Made by a program: the position numbers and the translations under genes. Of a stretch of 64,000 nt of DNA, positions 22,028-34,236 are shown one piece after another. The first letter of the stretch is position 1. Each line of letters starts with the position of its first letter. Below the pieces are notes generated by a model. The model made no database searches, had not been told where the DNA came from, and worked only from the letters and a program-made list of their open reading frames with translations. The stretch spans positions 61,001-125,000 of the forward strand of contig JACEFZ010022402.1 of the NCBI GenBank assembly GCA_014155875.1, written 5' to 3'. The DNA is from Cepaea nemoralis (taxonomy: Eukaryota; Mollusca; Gastropoda; Stylommatophora; Helicidae).

Positions 22028-22570
22028 CGTGGTTCCAACTTCACGGCAACGGGTCGTCCCCATATTGCTCCGTTCCTGTGCCAGTGAATATCACATAAAA
22101 TGCTCCTCACTGCCCAATGTGAACAATGGAGTAGATAGGAGTATCGGCAAGCCAACAGCCCGCACAGGTACACTGTGCATAATGCTGCCACCAGAATACC
22201 AACACAAAAGTCCTCCATGAAAAATACAGTTCATCGTCGATGGAAACGGCAGTCACCAGAAAGACTTCATTGACCTGGGTTTTATCCCATATGGCTTGGT
22301 CTCTTTCCGCAGGACGACCCACCGAAAGCGCCGCACAAAGCACAAACTCCGTAGCTCCAGCGGTGACTCCCAGGAGTCTCCTGAAAAATGCACCCATTAG
22401 CCGAAAAGGTAAAACAGTCAATCCAGCAAAAGCCGGCCGCCATCATTTCGAACATGCAGTTCACACTACAAACAACCATCGACAGATGTAAAAGCATTCC
22501 ACGTGAAACTCTCAGCTCACAGTGTCGCGCCACGCACTCACTCAGTAGCAGGGCGACGGAACCATAGCCT
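22005..22570 (-). mobile_element. long SINE-like element with (CTAA)n tail
   Basis: Minus-strand order: about 200 bp of unassigned 5' sequence; the SINE core tgtgcggcgctttcggtggg, ctgcggaaagagaccaagcc and atatgggataaaaccc (about 22380-22270); a second module gtgtacctgtgcgggctgtt ... ggcacaggaacggagcaata, then cgacccgttgccgtg; and a tail (ctaa)n at 22005-22025. The second module with its tail also exists alone at 36470-36696. No coding capacity. The tail cgactaactaac matches the 3' end of the LINE at 21.64 kb. Confidence 0.75.
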
Positions 22571-22835
22571 CCTTAGTCGCCTCTTATATATAATAATAAA
22601 AGACTCTCAATATCCTCTTTCGTTGTCTTCCTGTGCTTCTTTTCTCAAATCTCTTTCAGCTGTTATAACGTATTCCAGTTTCTCTAATCTTCTAATATGG
22701 TCTAAAATTATTACTGTCTTTTTCTGATGTTTGCGATAAGTTGCCTTTGTATCTTTCGCTCATAGAAGTAGGGGTAAGAATTTGGAGGTGGCAGATTCAA
22801 ACTTACCATACTGTAAGTCCCTCTTCATTCTGCTT

Positions 22836-24699
<1,864 letters not shown>

Positions 24700-24880
24700 G
24701 CACAATGGCTAGACTCTCGCCTGCCATCCTGATAGGTCGGATTTCGATCCAGATTAGGGTGGGTTCGAATTTTTAAGTTTTACTTGAGATCCCAGGTTGA
24801 CCCAGCCTATTCTGTGTACCAGGAAACGTCTAGGTAAGTAAAGGCGGCCGGCGTGATTCACACCACATCATCCACAAGTG
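24700..24880 (+). mobile_element. SINE1 (tRNA-headed) copy
   Basis: The head has an A-box-like aatggctagactctcgcctg and a B-box-like ggatttcgatccag. The body landmark is aggttgacccagcc ... taccaggaaacgtctaggta, then agtaaaggcggccggcgtga. The same body landmark (gtcgacc...cc, ggaaatgt, agtaaaggcgg) recurs at 35.1-35.35 (minus), 57.24-57.53 and 60.15-60.33 kb. Confidence 0.7.
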
Positions 24881-25018
24881 AGATTGGCCGATTGCTGCCT
24901 GAAATTTAAAGCAAAACATTAAAAGCTCTAAAGAAGTGTCATACCTAGTTACTTGTATAACCCTACATCTGAAATAAAAGAAAATAATAAATAGACACCC
25001 TGAAACAAGTGTCATCAC

Positions 25019-25139
25019 CAGATTAATCTTTCATCCACCTAAAATTAAACCAAACAAAAAGATTAACCTTTCATCCGCCTAAAATTAAACCAAACAAAAA
25101 GATTAACCTTTCATCCGCCTAAAATTAAACCAAACAAAA
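25019..25139. repeat. three-copy 40-bp tandem repeat
   Basis: Unit agattaacctttcatccgcc followed by taaaattaaaccaaacaaaa, three near-identical copies; the first has ccacct for ccgcct. Confidence 0.95.
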
Positions 25140-25332
25140 CAACAAGATGCCATCACCAGCTACATCTATCGCCAGAATGCAGTGTTTTCTTTGTTACACC
25201 ACCACACCCTTAAATGGTGTCGTCATTAGCTAGATTTATGACAAAGCTGGAATAAAAGACCAAAACAACTAGACACCTACGAATAATGTCATTATGAGTT
25301 AGATATATAAATCACCTGAATATTGTTAAATA

Positions 25333-25405
25333 TATATATTGAAGGAATTGAACACGCGATATATTAAAACATATATTTTGAAGGAATTGAACACGCGATA
25401 TATTA
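25333..25405. repeat. two-copy tandem repeat of about 38 bp
   Basis: Two copies of atatattgaaggaattgaac acgcgatatatta separated by aaac. Small local duplication. Confidence 0.85.
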
Positions 25406-25409
25406 TAGC

Positions 25410-26099
25410 ACAGCGTGTTCCTAGTAAACAAACAAAGAACGAGTAACAAACACACAGACCAACGTCAAACTAAATAAACTAGCATCTTGTGTAATAACTA
25501 CAGATATTGATTCCTAAGATAACAAAACACTAAAACAAAGTGTTTCATGGATATTTTCTGTCATCTCCAACATGTTCTTGTCTCAGTGCACGAATCTTTT
25601 AATCATAGCTATCGGATTCCAATCAATTCATAACTCCAATTTTTCTGTGATTTATTTTTGTTACTTAAAGTATTCGTTAGCACACAAATTATCTTCTTTT
25701 TTTTTTTTTCTTCGTTCATCGGGAGTCTTTTTTTTCGGACGTGATTACGTTGTGCCTGTTTACAACAGAGCTGCGATACTGTGCTTTTAGGTCTACACAT
25801 CCGACTTCTGCGGGCGTTGTTGACCGGGTTAACCTTCCTTGATGCAGTCGCATCGGTTGTTTTTTTTGTTTTTGTTTTTTTATTATTTGTGTGCTTACGG
25901 AGGCTTTCTACCCACAATGTCCATTCCGTTATTTGTAAATATATTATCTGGTAAAGCTGACCAGTTCAGCTTTACGTATTCCTATTAGTCTTCTTCAGCT
26001 TTATATAAGTCTGATCGCAGATGATCTTGCATGATCGTCTGATCCTTTACTTGGAGGTTTTTCTATATCTTCCCTGGATTATTTTCATTCAATGTTTTC
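25410..26099. other. no identifiable gene; one perfect hairpin
   Basis: No coding or repeat family recognised. At 25952-25976 gtaaagctga and tcagctttac form a perfect 10-bp stem with a 5-nt loop. T-rich tracts at 25689 and 25859. Confidence 0.5.
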
Positions 26100-26165
26100 T
26101 GTGCAGGCTCCCTGGCCGAGAGGTTAGCAGCTTTCTCCTTAACCCCGAATACTCTCGTGGTTGAC
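26100..26165 (+). mobile_element. SINE2 head fragment
   Basis: ccctggccgagaggttagca, then gctttctccttaacccc and atactctcgtggttgacgtg match the head of the complete SINE2 at 59254. Truncated where the minisatellite starts. Confidence 0.6.
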
Positions 26166-26264
26166 GTGAGTAAAGATATTAGAGTCAGTGTTTCAGAAAC
26201 ACAGAGTTAATAAAGTAAAGATGTTAGTGTATTTCAGTGTTTCAGAAACATAGAGTAAGTAAAG
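26166..26264. repeat. minisatellite, left part (split by LTR element)
   Basis: About two to three units built from gtcagtgtttcagaaacata followed by gagtaagtaaagtaaagatg. The same array continues on the other side of the LTR element from 34237. Confidence 0.9.
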
Positions 26265-26269
26265 ATGTT

Positions 26270-26878
26270 TGTCAGCGACTTGTGCGCTGCAGCTTTCACG
26301 ACTCCGCTACTTTCGCACTGCACGAAATAACAATTCATGACATTTGCGAAAGGAATGCAATTTATTCAGAGCCGACATTTGAATGGCTCTACGAGCGTTT
26401 AGGTTTCATCATCATTACACAATATGAATACATCAACGTGATGATAGATGATGCTAGCATTACACAATCTAAATGAATAGCCCTATGTTTGCCTATGGCC
26501 TAGAAAGCTATCGAATTGGTCAAGGATACGTCTGCTCTCTCTACCGTCTCTAGTCAGTCTGTCCTGCCGCTACACATAGCGTGGACAAGCACGGACACTT
26601 TACTCTCCGTGCAGTCGCTGTTATTGCGTGCCTGGACTTGCCAGCACGCCGGCTGGTGAGATCGAGTAACCTGCCATATCACGGTTACTCGCAAGGACCA
26701 GCAACCCAATTGCTTGGGGAAAGCCCTCGCTCATCTGTACTTGTCGACCTCTGGTCTGACGCAAATGTGTCTCCTTGTGCGGTTATTAATAGTACTCGGT
26801 GTCTTCCCTGTCGGGTGTCTCTCTACTAGCCTAGTGTTAACTCATTACTCCTGTAAGGCCTTATTGGGGATGCTGACA
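26270..26878 (-). repeat. 3' LTR, 609 bp
   Basis: Plus-strand ends TGTCAGCG ... GCTGACA, so TG...CA on either strand. Same length as, and only a few substitutions from, the other LTR at 33623-34231 (for example the final TGACA versus TGGCA, and gggg versus aggg near 26717/34069). Confidence 0.95.
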
Positions 26879-26895
26879 GGGTCCCCTCCTCTCCG
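26879..26895 (-). promoter_or_regulatory. polypurine tract of the minus-strand LTR element
   Basis: Minus strand reads cggagaggaggggaccc directly before the LTR TGTCAGC, the expected plus-strand primer site. Confidence 0.8.
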
Positions 26896-28913
26896 CGAAG
26901 TGTTACTTCCCTTTTTCTCATGTTTGTAACACTTCTGGTCACAAAAGAAAAATTGGTTGTCCCAATTTTGTCAGATCTCCAATAAGTATAGAACTTTATA
27001 GTTTGGGGATAGAACAATATCTTCTACCTTCATTCACAGTGTTCTATCTTTTCACTTGGCTAATTCAGTAGCCCATGTCTCAGTATAGTTGGCTCTATAG
27101 ATATCTTAGGGATTGGTAGTGAACCGGAAACCGTTGTCTTATGACTTATGTCCTGGCTTCTGTCGTTTGACCCTATGTCTTTTGACTTCCACCTATTGAC
27201 TTCCGTCTTGACCTGTTCCTCCTATTGCCCAAAATGACAACCCACACACTAGTTGACTCTATTATGAGTTCAACACATGAGCACCAAGTGTTCATGTTCC
27301 CATCAATATCCCCTCCAACTCTATACACATAGCTCCACTGTTCACCTTCTTGCTTCCGCATGTGAAAAAGCTATATTCACTGTTATATTTAGGTTTCTGA
27401 TTATTTATTGTGTCCCCTGAATTTAGAGTTATTGTTCTTTGAACTGATTGGTGTGTGTAACTTTTATGTGTTCGTTTTCCTGTTTGTTTGCGTGTTTTCT
27501 ACTAAACTAAAGTGTACTTAACTGTCTAACATATGTATGCGTTAGTGTACTAAATGTGTGTGTTCCTTCGAGCGCCGCAAATCGGTATATTGTGGATACA
27601 AACGTTTATTATTTTTATTTGTGACCACAAATCCGTTTTCTGAAGCTCGAAGTACGTTCTCTATATACTCTGTTAAAGTGTGGCTGCAACACATATAAAA
27701 ACCTCGACAACACATTGGAAACACACATGACACAGACAAGTCAAATAAGACTTTTCCAGCGGTGGAAAAAAAAATTTCCGCTGTCTTTCTCTCTCGCTCT
27801 CTTTCTTTCAATGTTTACTAAGTTTTTGCATTCTCTCCTCGCATTTTCTCTTCTTTCATTCATCTTTCATACCCTTTCATACTATTCTTTCACTCAATCA
27901 TTCTCTCGTCATTAAAATATGTTTCATAGTATTACATACATAAACAATATATATATATACAATAAACGATTGGCTGACATTTTAACAGTGATCACGCCAA
28001 ATGACTGTGCGTTTTGTTTGCACGCGTCATGTCTATACAGAAATTATACATAGTTATAAGGATGGTTTGTTACCGATCCTGTTATGTAACTTTCATAATT
28101 TGGTGTGCTGACTTAAATTACCCTCAAGGGAAATAATTTACTACTACTTTCATTTAAGAAGAATGGGTTAATTACCTTAAATGTTATTTGTGAAACAGAT
28201 GATATTAATTCCTAAATGATTGGTGTTAGTTTTGAAATGATCTATTAGCTAAATGGATGTATAAATGATTATGATTATAAGTTAATTAACTAATATAAGA
28301 TCTAATAATTGTATTTCTATAATGGATGTTTTAATAAATGGATTATTAATTAAATGATGGTGACTTCTAACTACGTAAATAAGAAAATAAAATTATATAT
28401 GCGTTTACACAATTTACAATAGAATACATAATACAAGAATGAAGTTATAGATACTGTAAATAAAATAATAATGTACATATATCACAGTTACATTTCTATA
28501 TCTAATTACACTAAGTTGACGTCCTCCTCTGCGTTGTGAAGATGGAGCAATTCTCTTTGTAGACTATTCTAACATAGTTCATTCCGCCAAAGTCTTTTAT
28601 GCTCTCCTCGAAGGATAGTGTATTAATATAGTTGCCTACCATATTATGTAGGTTCATAACTAACCCTGGAATGCTATTCGGGGTCTAAGCGTTGGTTCAG
28701 TATATTCTAGATTCGGGGTCTAAGCTGGGTTCACTGTCCTCTTGGCGTTAGTTCCCATAATCTAACTTATGTGTGTGTCAGCGCATGTTAATTCTGCGTC
28801 TGTTCGTTACACTTTTCATAGCACTGTTCTATTCACACAAGTTATATATCAGGCGATGGTAACGCACTTACGATATGTCTTAATCACCACACATGGCACT
28901 TGGTTATCTAACA
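26896..28913 (-). other. 3' non-coding region of the LTR element
   Basis: About 2 kb between the RNase H end and the polypurine tract. No envelope-like or other recognisable protein. It holds AT-rich stretches (28130-28500) and, at 28672-28730, two copies of attcggggtctaagc, resembling the leader motif beside the primer site at 33555-33622. Confidence 0.6.
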
Positions 28914-29810
28914 TTACAGTGTCACTGTTTCTGGTGGTGTATGGTCAATTCCTTCCTGTACCTCAGGTATTTGAATGGATGAAGGACGACTCAAAATGTC
29001 TGCAATCGTATTTAATCTCCCTTTTAAATGCTGGATGTTAAATGTGTAATTTTGGAGAATCAAAGCCCACCTGTAAATTCTATTGTTGGTAGGATGTCCA
29101 GATTGCATCACAGACAATGGAGAGTTATCGGATTGGATTACAAACTGTGCTCCTGCCAAAATTCGGTGAAACTTTCTCACGCAATAGATCAAACTAAGGC
29201 CTTCCAATTCTGATGCTGAGTATCTTCCTTCAGCCGGAGTGATCTTGCGACTTACGTACATTACGGGATGGAACGTCCCGTCGTAGAACTGTCCTAGTAT
29301 CCCAGATATGGATATGGCACTCGCGTCTATGCGTAAGAAATAAGTGAGTTTTGGATTAGGCATACGGAGGATAGGTGGAACGCTGAAAAAATGTTTCAAT
29401 TTCGATAACGCACTAATTAATCGTGCATCTTTTACAGATAACTTAGCCGAAGCTTTTAAGATGTTAGAAAAAACACTGGTGATTTCCCGCAGGTTTAAAA
29501 TGCATTTAGTATAGTGGTTTCGGACCTGTTTCTTGGTCGTTGGCATTGTCAATTTCAGAATCTTAGTGACGATTCTGTCATCAGTTTTCAATTGGCCACT
29601 GCCGATGGTATGACCAAGGAAGTTAATTTGTTCCATGCCCAACTCTTCTTTGGACGGCTTCGCTGTGAGTCCAAACAATCTCAACCTGTCGAAGACTTGT
29701 CGACGTTTTAGTAGGTGTTTTGTCCCGTCTTTCGTCTGACTGCATTTGTTATTTCTATATGTCGAGATATTTGTCGCAGTTGCGTTTACTGTTGTAACTT
29801 GTAGTTCCAT
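28914..29810 (-). pseudogene. pol: RT C-terminus plus RNase H of the LTR element
   Basis: A 298-codon open frame. Its first about 45 residues are unrelated linker. It then has FDRLRLFGLTAKPSKEELGM and INFLGHTIGSG, the end of a gypsy RT (connection region). The palm with YxDD is absent, so about half the RT is deleted. RNase H follows: FLRIDASAISISGILGQF (first catalytic Asp present), VSRKITPAEGRYSASELEGL (catalytic Glu), FVIQSDNSPLSVM and LKGRLNTIADILSRP. It lies downstream of integrase on this strand, so the order is IN-RT-RH. Confidence 0.88.
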
Positions 29811-29906
29811 CTCCTCCCATACTGTTGTGCTACTAGTTGTGTGTGCTGTTATCTGGTTAAGTGTGTTTGCGTTGTCGCTGTTGTGTGTCTCCCTACCTAG
29901 TGAAGT

Positions 29907-31052
29907 TTAGTTATGTATGTCTGTCGTCTCATTGCTTGGTGTTGGTGCAATCTGTTCGTCTGTCTGTTGTACTTGTTGTGAAACGTATGGTTTCAGGATG
30001 TTGATATGAAATGTCTCTAAGGGTTCTTTTATCGACATTTCATGATCCGCATCTGATATTTTGAGTTCAAAGTTGAGAGGCCCTTGGCAACATGTTAGTA
30101 CCATATTATGTTTATCAGTTAGTTGAATCACAACCTTTTGGTTTGGTTTAAGGTGAATCGTTTTAGTACACTTGTTTGGATAGTTATGGTTTCCATTACT
30201 CGACACCTGCGTTAGGGGTCCAGTAATATCGGCCGCTATACTCTCAAGTGGTCTAGATGCTATCACTGACCGTTGTACTTCGGTCTTTACATGCTTTTTC
30301 TTTCGTACACGATGTTGACACACAATACAAGAGCGACAGAAAGATTTTATGTCCGAACAAAATTTCGGCCAGTAAAATTGTGATAGAATTCTGGCTCGCG
30401 TTTTATGATAGCCTAAATGTTCAGCAAACGGTGCTGAATGTGCAATTTTTAGCACCTTTTTAAAGTACCAGGAAGAATTTTTAGAAACTTTCTTTCGCTC
30501 ACACAACAAGTTAAAATACGGTGTGAGTGTTTGGTCGGTGCTTTGCCCCTCGCTCACCTTTTGGCGAGTATTGTTGGTATCTGCACCACTTGGTGTTAGT
30601 AGCTGTAGTGTTTCATTTTGTAAGTCAGTATAACTTGTTTCTGTATCTGACTTAGTTACAGCGTTGACCATGTGTGTTTCATTCCAGGCTTTTATGTTGT
30701 CGTCTGTACATTCTTTCAATGCATCAAGACATCCTAAAATAAGATCTGTACATGGATCTTGGAGGATAGCGCACGTAAATGTGCCGGTAAGGAACGGGGT
30801 ATTGATATGCGCTTTTGCCAGTGGATATTTCTCGATGGTGCCCGAGAAAGTGCGGCATTTGACAAATTCACCCGTATAATCTTCAGTTCTAGCAAGTTCT
30901 CTCCTTAGGCCCAGTATAGTGCTGCCGCTATCAACTAAGCATTGGCATGGTTTACCATTGACCTGTGCATCGTAGAACTTAAGGTTACCTCTGGAGGCAC
31001 ATGCTGCATTAGCTTCTTCATTTGAACATGATATTATGTGTCCACATTTCAA
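29907..31052 (-). pseudogene. pol: protease plus integrase (core deleted) of the LTR element
   Basis: A 381-codon open frame. Residues about 1-130 are a retropepsin: CQCLVDSGSTILGL with the catalytic DSG at 30924-30932, and DLILGCLDALKE as the second hydrophobic-Gly motif. An integrase follows: zinc-binding HSAPFAEHLGYHKTRAR ... CRSCIVCQ, then the catalytic-core start IAADITGPL (first Asp near 30228-30230). Soon after, the sequence jumps to an integrase C-terminal-like segment (LETFHINILKPYV). The second Asp and the Glu are missing, so an internal deletion has removed most of the DDE core. No RT lies between protease and integrase, showing the Gmr1-type order. Confidence 0.88.
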
Positions 31053-31596
31053 TTATTATGTGTCCACATTTCAATCTCCCCTCCGCATGAAACTGGTGAC
31101 ATACTTTACACGTATTAAAGTCTAACATATCGGTTGCTGATGATACATTCTGACATTCATTCGTTGGTAATACATTGACAAGTTCGGGATCTATGTCACT
31201 CTCATCGTCTGATGATGTATCGATGAGGGCTGCGTTGTTTGCCTTCATTCTCTGTCTCCCAAGACATTTATTACTATAATGGCCATAACTTGAACAAAAA
31301 TAACATTTTACAGCACGTTTAAACGATGATCTTCTGCTTTCTTGCTTACTTATCACTTGTTCTAGGTGTGACGGATATGTGGGGTTCTTATCACACATCG
31401 AATAAGACGGATGGAAAAGATTGCAATAATTACATCGAGGTGGTTTCTGAGGTGTTTTGTCATTCTTACTGTAATCTTTCTGCTTGTAAGATCTATCAGG
31501 GACTCTATTTGCAAAAGCTGTAATTTCTGTGTCATATGATGTAGTTTTAAATATGTCCCGATTAGAGGAAAAATGAGCTGACCCCCGTTTCTCTAA
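31018..31596 (-). pseudogene. gag: gag nucleocapsid region with zinc knuckles
   Basis: Same frame as the capsid segment upstream, after one stop (TAA, 31597-31599). Reads CNYCNLFHPSYSMC and CYFCSSYGHYSNKC, two CCHC-type knuckles, then an acidic stretch and TCKVCHQFHAEG. A 22-bp tandem duplication at 31033-31076 shifts the frame just before the protease. Confidence 0.85.
31033..31076. repeat. 22-bp tandem duplication causing a gag-pol frameshift
   Basis: attatgtgtccacatttcaa tt occurs twice in succession (second copy ends tc). Without one copy, the frame ...RLKCGHIISCSNEE is continuous from the zinc-knuckle region into the protease. Confidence 0.85.
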
Positions 31597-32484
31597 TTAT
31601 TGAATGGAATCAATATCTGATTGTTGTAAGAATTTAGCAAAAGGGGTAGGCACTGTAGAAACGACTTTGTCCATTACCATTAGCTCTTCTAGTTTTTCAT
31701 AGCTGTTACCTACGTTAGCCGCCTTAGTCCATTTTTTAAATGTGCTTTGCACGTTAGAAATGTAGTCTAAGAACGTTTCAGTTGCTTTTGGTTTAATCTG
31801 TGAGAATTGAATTTGATAACCAGTAGCGTCCAAAAGAAAATGTTGCATTATCCTATCGTGTATGTACTGGTAATTGTTTCTAAGGTCTGTAGGTATGGAT
31901 TCTATTACTTTTAAAGGCTCCCCACTCAGGTTCCTCATGTAAATCATTGCCCAATCCTCTAAAGGTATTTTCTGTGTTTTTAGTTGGAACTCTATATTTT
32001 CAGTCCATGCGCTGATTGAATCACCTACAGTGTAAGGTTTAATAAGGCCCTTGTACTTACTAAATTTGTTCTGTTCTTCTTGGCTCTTTTGTTTGCTAGA
32101 GGCTATTTTTATGTTAGAATCTGCCTCCATTTCTTTCATATTTAGTCTAGTTTCTGAATCTACTTGTATCTGCTTTTGTTTGATGGCTTCCTCTGCTTGT
32201 TTGTTAGCCTGCTCTAAGTCTAACTGTTTCTGTTTGATAATTTGGTCTAATTCTAATTGTTTCTGTTTGGTAACCTCCTCGATCTCTTTCATTTCTTTTT
32301 GATGTTGCCTTTCTAATGCTCTTTCATCTCTGTCAAGAGCAGCTTTTCTTTCTGTTTCTTCTCTCTGTAGAGCAATTTTCCTTTCTGTTTCTTCTTTATA
32401 CTTTTGATCCGCCCATTATTCTAGCTTATCTCCAGTGTGGCCCATTGCGATGCCCGCCTGGATACATTCATTTAGTGACGCCAT
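31597..32484 (-). pseudogene. gag: gag: coiled coil and capsid
   Basis: Begins with ATG at 32484 (MASLNECIQAGIAMGHTGDK), then a TAA at 32416-32418, then a long charged Glu/Lys/Gln coiled coil (KQKQLELDQIIKQKQ and similar to about residue 140). The capsid-like region follows: GDSISAWTENIEFQLK, WAMIYMRNLSGEPLKVI, LDYISNVQSTFKKWTKAA and ELMVMDKVVSTVPTPFAKFL. The last part has the hydrophobic pattern of the SCAN-like segment of Gmr1-like gag. The layout (coiled coil, capsid, knuckles) matches the plus-strand element at 38.6-39.9 kb, but the sequences are very different. Confidence 0.85.
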
Positions 32485-33594
32485 TTTGTGGCGTAATGTT
32501 AGATCAAAATGATAATACAATAATATGCACAGAATAGTTTACAATAATGTGTTAGTAAATGTACATCTTTCGCTGGAAAAGAAGATGCATGATTAAGTTA
32601 GAGCATACCAAAATATTCGGAAAATATACTCATCTAATTTGTTGGAACGTACGGTTCTTGGGATGTTCCACCGCAAACTTTCACACTACACACTGGCTTG
32701 ATTTCATAATACACGGGCTGCTTCTGGTTAGTAGAGCAGCAAAAATTAGACACACGCTTAAGTTGTAAATACAAGCTCACAATTCATCATATTTTATCAA
32801 CTATTTCATATTTCATCAAGTTGTTGACACAATCTCCTATTTCATGCGAATGATGAATGAGAATGTGCTAAATAGTGATAAATGGTATTAATGATGAATG
32901 ATATGATCGTCTGAATGATTGTTAGATGATAAATGAGATGATTAGTCGTATGGCCGTCAATGTCGTCTTGTCTTCGCCGTTTGACTCTGGCGTACCTTCG
33001 TTCTAGGCTGCAGTTCGTCGCTAATCTATTTACTGCTTTCGTAGAATGGTGACATTGATGGCTGTATCACACGCAATGGAATGTACACGGTGGTTACGAT
33101 GGTAATGTTCACTGATGATTTTATACATTTCAATTGCTTTTAGCATAATACCACACTTTCTAAATAATATTGGTAGAATTTCATACTTTGCTGATCTATT
33201 TTGACTCAATTGTGGTTCACACTCCACAAATTGGCGATCGTATAATTCACCACAAGGAAAAAATTAATTTATAGTATGCATCACAATAAATTTGTATTAC
33301 TTTGCAATATATCACACATCATTAATGTTGAAACGTGCATTGAATTAATTCTGGTACAGATTTTTGTAATAGCAATCGATAGCTAGCGTTTGTTCAGTGG
33401 TTTATACTACCACTTGCATGTTGGCGTTAACTGCTCGTTAAATATTACTACAACTGCCTGCTATGACTATTCAGAAACGTTCACTGAAATCTGACAGTAA
33501 TTGTACTGCTGGCGTTGGTTCGCTGTGTTGATTCATTGACCATTCTGACACCAATTCGGGGTCTAGCCTCACTGTAATGTGGCGTTGGTTCACA
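32485..33594 (-). other. 5' leader of the minus-strand LTR element
   Basis: About 1.1 kb between primer site and gag start; no coding signal. It contains tgaatgatga-type short repeats at 32845-32945. Confidence 0.6.
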
Positions 33595-33607
33595 ACTTCT
33601 GACACCA
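33542..33607 (-). promoter_or_regulatory. tRNA-Leu-like primer binding site, duplicated
   Basis: Minus strand reads TGGTGTCAGAAGT at 33607-33595, complementary to the usual 3' end of tRNA-Leu (TTCTGACACCA). A second copy, TGGTGTCAGAAT, lies 53 bp further on (33553-33542), each preceded by aggctagaccccgaat. The spacer from the LTR end (33623) to the first site is 15 nt. Confidence 0.7.
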
Positions 33608-33622
33608 ATTCGGGGTCTAGCC

Positions 33623-34231
33623 TGTCAGCGACTTGTGCGCTGCAGCTTTCACGACTCCGCTACTTTCGCACTGCACGAAATAACAATTCATGACATTTGT
33701 GAAAGGAATGCAATTTATTCAGAGCCGACATTTGAATGGCTCTACGAGCGTTTAGGTTTCATCATCATTACACAATATGAATACATCAACGTGATGATAG
33801 ATGATGTTAGCATTACACAATCTAAATGAATAGCCCTATGTTTGCCTATCGCCTAGAAAGCTATCGAATTGGTCAAGGATACGTCTGCTCTCTCTACCGT
33901 CTCTATTCAGTCTGTCCTGCCGCTACACATAGCGTGGACAAGCACGGACACTTTACTCTCCGTGCAGTCGCTGTTATTGCGTGCCTGGACTTGCCAGCAC
34001 GCCGGCTGGTGAGATCGAGTAACCTGCCATATCACGGTTACTCGCAAGGACCAGCAACCCAATTGCTTAGGGAAAGCCCTCGCTCATCTGTACTTGTCGA
34101 CCTCTGGTCTGACGCAAATGTGTCTCCTTGTGCGGTTATTAATAGTACTCAGTGTCTTCCCTGTCGGGTGTCTCTCTACTAGCCTAGTGTTAACTCATTA
34201 CTCCTGTAAGGCCTTATTGGGGATGCTGGCA
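33623..34231 (-). repeat. 5' LTR, 609 bp
   Basis: Pairs with the LTR at 26270-26878, equal length and nearly identical. On the minus strand it starts TGCCAGCATCC (first TG present, one substitution from TGTCAGC) and ends CGCTGACA. Confidence 0.95.
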
Positions 34232-34236
34232 ATGTT

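Larger units (their letters stand above)
26265..34236 (-). mobile_element. Gmr1-like Ty3/gypsy LTR retrotransposon, internally deleted
   Basis: A 7,962-bp element lies between 5-bp target duplications ATGTT (26265-26269 and 34232-34236), with 609-bp LTRs at 26270-26878 and 33623-34231. Reading on the minus strand: 5' LTR, tRNA-Leu-like primer site, leader, gag with zinc knuckle, protease, integrase (truncated), RT (truncated), RNase H, about 2 kb of non-coding 3' region, polypurine tract, 3' LTR. Integrase precedes RT and RNase H, the unusual order of Gmr1-like elements, while the domains themselves are gypsy-type. Inactive because of deletions in IN and RT and stops in gag. It inserted into a minisatellite array. 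Confidence 0.92.

Noticed and set aside
26896..28913. Envelope gene in the 3' region of the minus-strand LTR element
   Set aside because: No open frame of useful length, no signal peptide plus transmembrane pattern and no recognisable motif.
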